From Saccharothrix carnea (lineage in GTDB: Bacteria > Actinomycetota > Actinomycetes > Mycobacteriales > Pseudonocardiaceae): DNA of 64,000 nt. The stretch is taken from NCBI RefSeq assembly GCF_003014735.1, contig NZ_PYAX01000005.1:186001-250000 (forward strand), given 5' to 3'. The position numbers and the translations under genes were made by a program. The notes below the pieces were generated by a model. The model ran no database searches and had not been told where the DNA came from. It saw only the letters and a list, made by a program, of their open reading frames with translations. Below are positions 60,379 to 64,000 of the stretch, in pieces; within the stretch, counting starts at the first letter, position 1, and each line of letters starts with the position of its first letter.

Positions 60379-63300
60379 TCAGATGCGCGGCAGCACGGTG
60401 GTGACCTCGTGCGCGTTGAACAGGCTGCGCGCGTCCATGTCCGCCAGGGCCGGGGCCTGGGTGTCGGTGAACCGGGTCGGGCCGACGCCACCCTGCATCG
60501 GGTTGACGTTCAGGCCGCTCAGCGACAGCGGCGGCAGCGCCGGGGACTCGCTGCGCGGCTGCGCCACACCGGGCACCGGCAGCACGAACGGCAGGCCGGC
60601 CGGCGCCGCGACGGGCAGCGACGACACGGCGCGACCGCCCTGGGTGAGGCCCTGCAGCGGCAGGTTGTCCACGACGGGGATCCCCTGCGTGGTGACGAGG
60701 TCGCCGACCACCGGCAGGGTGCCGCCGAACGAGCGCTCGTCCGAGTCGGTCCGCACCGAACGGGTCAGCACCGCGCCGAGCGGCAGCGTGCCGAGGGCGG
60801 CACGCGCCCCTTCACCGACAGCCGGCAGCCCGTGCTGGACCTGGTCGACGTCACCGAGCCGCGGCAGCTGGTCGGTCAGGTCGGACACCGCGCCCAGCTT
60901 GGGCAGCTGACGGGTCGGCAGCTCGGCCTGCGACAGCGCGCCGGCCGGGCCGGCGAGCGACGGCGGCTTGGCCTGCGACAGCGCGCCGACCGGGCCGGCC
61001 AGCGACGGCGGCTTGGCCTGCGACAGCGCGCCGACGATCATGTCCGGCCTCGGCGCCGCCGGCTTCGGCAGGTCGGGCTTCGGGACCGCCCTGGACAGCA
61101 GCGCGCCACCCGGCATCGGGAGCTGGGTGAGGCCCTGGATCGGCAGGCCGCGCAGGTCGTCGATGCCCGGCGTGCTCAGCGGCACGGTGTACTGCGACAA
61201 CCGGCTCAGCAGGCCCAGGCTCGGCAGTTCGGTCGCCCGCAGCAGGCTGTCGACGCCGGCCGGGAGCTGGATGCCCCGGTTCGGCTCGGTGACCTCGGTG
61301 TCGTCGCCCCGGTCGTCACCGGTGCGGACGTCGTTGCGGTCCTGGGCGTTCGCGGTGGCCGTGCCGAGCACGTCCACCGGGACGCCGACCAGGCGGGCGA
61401 ACGCCTCGGCCGGCGCCTCGACGTCGTGCGCGCTGACCGGGCCGTGGCCCTCGGTGGTGGTGACGCCACCGGAGTGGCTGGTCGACCGGCTGCCGGTCGC
61501 GGCGTCCGCGAGACCGGCCACGGTCACCGCGTCACCGTGCACCGACGGCGTGACACCGGCGGGCGCGGTGACCAGGTTGCCCGACCACGCGCTGTCCTCG
61601 GCGGAGGTCAGGTGCTCGCCACCGGCGATCAGGCCGGTCTTGTTGTCGGTCTGGGAGTAGCCGTTGCCCGCCGCGGTCACGGCGTCGCCGAACAGCTGCA
61701 GCGGGATCGACGGCTGGGCGCCGACGCCGTTGCCGGAGAACGAACCGTCGTCACCGGAGGTCTGCACGTCGCCGCCCGAGTGCGAGCCGAACTCGTTGCG
61801 GCTCTCCGACTCGACGTTGCTGCCCGCGCCGACCGCGCTGCCGAACACCTGCGGCGACGACGCCTCGGGCAACGACAGCACGTTGCCCGACAGCGAGCCC
61901 TCGTCACCGGTGGTGGTGGCGGCGCCGCCGGAGCGGGAGTCGAGCCTGCTGTCGGTCTCGGACGAGCCGTTGCCGACCGCGACGACGGAGTCGCCGAAGA
62001 CCTGGGCCGGGTTGGACGTCGGCACGTGCACGATGTTGCCGGAGGCGGAACCGTGCTTGCCGTTGGCCTTGGGCGGGTTGGCGAGGTCGATCCGGGTGTC
62101 GCTGTCGGTCTTCGACGTCGGGTTGGCGACCGCGCCACCCGAGTTGCCGAACACCTGGCCGCCCAGGGCGGTCGGTGCGGACACGACGTTGCTGGACACG
62201 GTGCCGTTGTCGTCCACGCTGGTCGCCACCCGGCCGGAACGCACGTACTTGTCCTCGTCGGCCCGGGCGGTGGGCGTGCCCGCCGCGCCGAAGCCGTTGC
62301 CGAACGCCTCGGCGGGCAGGCCGAGCGGCACCTGGCCGACGTTGCCGGAGCCGACCGCGTCGTTGCCGGTCGTGCCGTTGTAGCCGCCGGACTCCGCGCT
62401 GACGTCGTTGCCGCACTCGGCCTCGGCGATACCGCCGCCGGTCAGGCCGTTGCCGCACAGGTCGGCCGCGCCGGCCGGCGGCAGGTTCGCCGAGTTGGCC
62501 GACAGCACGGAGCGGTCGCCGTTGGTGTAGGTGTCGCCGCCGGTGACCGCGGTGGCCTCGTTGGCGTGCCGGGCCGAGGTGTTGCCCACGCCGGACAGCG
62601 CGTTGCCCGCGCCGGAGACCGGCAGGGCGACCGGGGTGTCGGCGAAGTTGCCGGACAGCACCGAGTCCTGGCCCGCGGTGTAGCTGTGGCCGCCCGCCTC
62701 GGCGTCGTGGGCCATCGCGTTGGTGACCCGCGCGTTGCCCGCGCCCGCCAGCGTGTTGTCGCCGGCGGCGACGGGGCCCGCGAACGCGGGCTGCGCCACG
62801 TTGCCCGCGAGGGTGCCGCCGTTGCCGGAGGTGGCCGACCACATCGGGAGGTCGGTCCGGTCGCGGTTGGTGGTGCCCGCGTCGGAGGACGCCCGGTTCT
62901 CGGTGACGGTCTCCGCGTTGCCCGCGGCACCGACGCCGTTGCCGGTGACCGCGACGACCGGTGCGAGCGGCGTGCCCAGGACGTTGCCGCCGCCGGTGCT
63001 GCGGTCGCCGGTGGTGCTCAGCGAGCCGGCGGCCTGCGCGTCGTTGGACGACGTGGCCTCGCTGTAGGCGTTGCCGCCCGCGGCGACCGCGTTGTTGGTC
63101 ACCTGCGCGGGCAGCGCGCCCTGGACGGCGGCGATGTTGCCCGACAGCGAGCCGTCCTGGCCCGAGGTCTTGACGTTGTCGCCGGCGGTCGCGCGCTGGT
63201 AGGAGATCGCGCGGGACTCGGCGTTGGCCAGGGCGGCGACCGCGTTGCCGTTGACCTGGGGCGAGACGGCGGCGGCGCCGTGCGCCACGTTGCCGGCCAG

Positions 63301-63777
63301 GGTGCCGTACGAGCCGTCGCTCCTGATCTCGCCCGTGCTGCTCGCGGACTGGACGCAGACGCCGTCGCTGTAGGCGTCGCCGCCCGCCGCGATCGCGTTG
63401 CCGCAGGCGCTGACCGGCACGACGACATCGGCGTCGGCGGTGTTGCCGCGGGTCAGGGCTGACGTGTCGACGCCGGTCAGCCGCTCCCGCGCGGTGCGGA
63501 CCAGCGGGTTGGCGGGGCCGGTGAGCTCCCGGATCGGCCGGTCCGCCGCGGACGGCGTGCCGATCTCGTGGTGGACGGCCGGCAGGTCGTGGTTGCCGAC
63601 CGGGGTGCCCAGGTTGTTGTGGTCGACGTCGACCGGGACGCGCACCTTCGCGTCGAGCGGGTTCGGTTTCGCGTCGGGGTTGACGTTCTCCTGGGCTGAA
63701 GCGATGCCCGTGCCGAGCATCAGCAAACCACCCGTGACAAGTGCGGTCTTCAGACCACGCTTGGCCCAGGTTTGCAT
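60379..63777 (-). CDS. Very large secreted repeat protein, chaplin-like Cys motifs, 1132 aa
   Basis: A Sec signal peptide (LKTALVTGGLLMLGTGIASAQ) leads a ~30-residue acidic linker. Residues ~120-760 are tandem ~55-65-residue units with GNAVAAxGNA and (D/E)GSLSGN-type turns, a beta-helix pattern. Two units carry Cys pairs in chaplin-like context: VSACGNAIAAGG...DGVCV and DLCGNGLTGGG...ECGND. The C-terminal ~350 residues are Pro/Leu-rich with a 15-residue repeat GALSQAKPPSLAGPV (60926-61035). GGAGA lies before ATG 63777. Likely cell-surface or aerial-hypha material; no enzymatic motif. Confidence 0.85.
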   Translation of the reverse strand: MQTWAKRGLKTALVTGGLLMLGTGIASAQENVNPDAKPNPLDAKVRVPVDVDHNNLGTPVGNHDLPAVHHEIGTPSAADRPIRELTGPANPLVRTARERLTGVDTSALTRGNTADADVVVPVSACGNAIAAGGDAYSDGVCVQSASSTGEIRSDGSYGTLAGNVAHGAAAVSPQVNGNAVAALANAESRAISYQRATAGDNVKTSGQDGSLSGNIAAVQGALPAQVTNNAVAAGGNAYSEATSSNDAQAAGSLSTTGDRSTGGGNVLGTPLAPVVAVTGNGVGAAGNAETVTENRASSDAGTTNRDRTDLPMWSATSGNGGTLAGNVAQPAFAGPVAAGDNTLAGAGNARVTNAMAHDAEAGGHSYTAGQDSVLSGNFADTPVALPVSGAGNALSGVGNTSARHANEATAVTGGDTYTNGDRSVLSANSANLPPAGAADLCGNGLTGGGIAEAECGNDVSAESGGYNGTTGNDAVGSGNVGQVPLGLPAEAFGNGFGAAGTPTARADEDKYVRSGRVATSVDDNGTVSSNVVSAPTALGGQVFGNSGGAVANPTSKTDSDTRIDLANPPKANGKHGSASGNIVHVPTSNPAQVFGDSVVAVGNGSSETDSRLDSRSGGAATTTGDEGSLSGNVLSLPEASSPQVFGSAVGAGSNVESESRNEFGSHSGGDVQTSGDDGSFSGNGVGAQPSIPLQLFGDAVTAAGNGYSQTDNKTGLIAGGEHLTSAEDSAWSGNLVTAPAGVTPSVHGDAVTVAGLADAATGSRSTSHSGGVTTTEGHGPVSAHDVEAPAEAFARLVGVPVDVLGTATANAQDRNDVRTGDDRGDDTEVTEPNRGIQLPAGVDSLLRATELPSLGLLSRLSQYTVPLSTPGIDDLRGLPIQGLTQLPMPGGALLSRAVPKPDLPKPAAPRPDMIVGALSQAKPPSLAGPVGALSQAKPPSLAGPAGALSQAELPTRQLPKLGAVSDLTDQLPRLGDVDQVQHGLPAVGEGARAALGTLPLGAVLTRSVRTDSDERSFGGTLPVVGDLVTTQGIPVVDNLPLQGLTQGGRAVSSLPVAAPAGLPFVLPVPGVAQPRSESPALPPLSLSGLNVNPMQGGVGPTRFTDTQAPALADMDARSLFNAHEVTTVLPRI
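60926..61035 (-). repeat. 45-bp coding tandem repeat (15 aa)
   Basis: Copies start at 60926, 60971 and, in part, 61016, all inside the repeat protein's Pro/Leu-rich region. The first two encode GALSQA(K/E)-type units; copy number can vary by slippage. Confidence 0.8.
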
Positions 63778-64000
63778 GGGATCTCCTTCTTCCGGTTTCC
63801 CTGGCGGGAGGTGAAGGGTGGTCGGACGCGGCTACCGCGTCGGAGACGACGACCACCCGGGTCATCAGAGGGGGTGGGAAGCGCGGCGTCTCGACCGGTT
63901 CGTGAGCGCACGCGAGGCGGCGCGACGGTCGATTACCGGGTCGGCTCGACGATGAGCCGCCGCGGACCGCGCGCTGGGGTCAGTCGGGCGTGGTGCCGGG
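63778..64000. other. Upstream region of the repeat protein, no gene seen
   Basis: This 223-bp edge region has no supported ORF. It holds the GGAGA ribosome site of the repeat protein, and a weak 6-bp hairpin CGGCTC/GAGCCG (63942-63959). Minus-strand TGA at 63980-63982 could be the end of a gene beyond the window but cannot be supported. Confidence 0.4.

Noticed and set aside
60364-63462. 1032-residue open frame on the plus strand, Arg/Val/Gly-rich
   Set aside because: It is the antisense of the secreted repeat protein; the minus-strand frame has a signal peptide, RBS and repeats.
63980-64000. Possible C-terminus of a gene entering from the right edge (minus strand TGA)
   Set aside because: Only six codons are visible, which is not enough to support a gene.

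Overview
The window is high-GC actinobacterial DNA. Gene content and order point to Pseudonocardiales, possibly a Saccharothrix/Lentzea/Actinosynnema-like organism; that placement is inferred, not searched. Signs include many GTG starts, PhoX with a PHO box, GTP-dependent PEPCK, F420-type PPOX proteins, type VII secretion parts, and the mycobacterium-like order ino1-padR-DUF5318-ponA-glycosyltransferase-rpsF-ssb-rpsR-rplI-dnaB. No tRNA, rRNA, CRISPR array, IS element or prophage was recognised.

Layout. 0-2 kb (minus): a type VII secretion-type cluster (YbaB-like protein, EspC-like target, long WXG100-like protein running off the left edge). 2-4.8 kb: secreted pyroglutamyl-peptidase-like protein, septum-formation-type lipoprotein, small membrane protein. 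4.8-8.3 kb (minus): pckG with a terminator and a regulatory-looking upstream region, a GNAT acetyltransferase and an acidic DxDxDG-repeat protein. 8.4-12.1 kb (minus): two dynamin-like GTPases flanking a GrpE-like gene, with start/stop overlaps. 12.2-20.5 kb: two NarL/DesK-type two-component pairs, a TetR-SDR operon with a palindromic operator, a HAD phosphatase and a Tat-exported multicopper oxidase. 20.5-25.9 kb: F420/FMN-type oxidoreductase, an ABC exporter with a duplicated ATPase gene, and an orphan mycosin. 26-36.5 kb: trmB, a divergent nitric oxide synthase oxygenase, an orphan histidine kinase, a TRZ/ATZ-type amidohydrolase, SDRs, PhoX, a HAD phosphatase and small genes.

36.6-50.4 kb is the conserved chromosomal block: ino1 and padR (minus), DUF5318, a class A penicillin-binding protein, two paralogous membrane glycosyltransferases converging tail to tail, endonuclease IV-like protein, a secreted protein, the rpsF-ssb-rpsR-rplI operon, a DnaA-box cluster, then dnaB without an intein.

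50.4-57.7 kb (minus) looks accessory: a cytoplasmic Ser/Thr kinase, a NACHT-type ATPase 2 bp downstream of it, and a 1259-residue STAND-type NTPase with many helical repeats. This is the best candidate for an undescribed signalling or antiphage system. 57.9-60.3 kb (plus): TetR, a DEDDh exonuclease with BRCT domain, and a PAS/GGDEF-like protein with a degenerate GGDEF motif. 60.4-63.8 kb (minus): a 1132-residue secreted repeat protein.

Regulation. At least a dozen genes have a TANNNT -10-like hexamer 6-9 nt before the start codon and no Shine-Dalgarno sequence, which suggests leaderless transcription. Others have clear GGAGG-type sites. Both patterns were used to choose starts.
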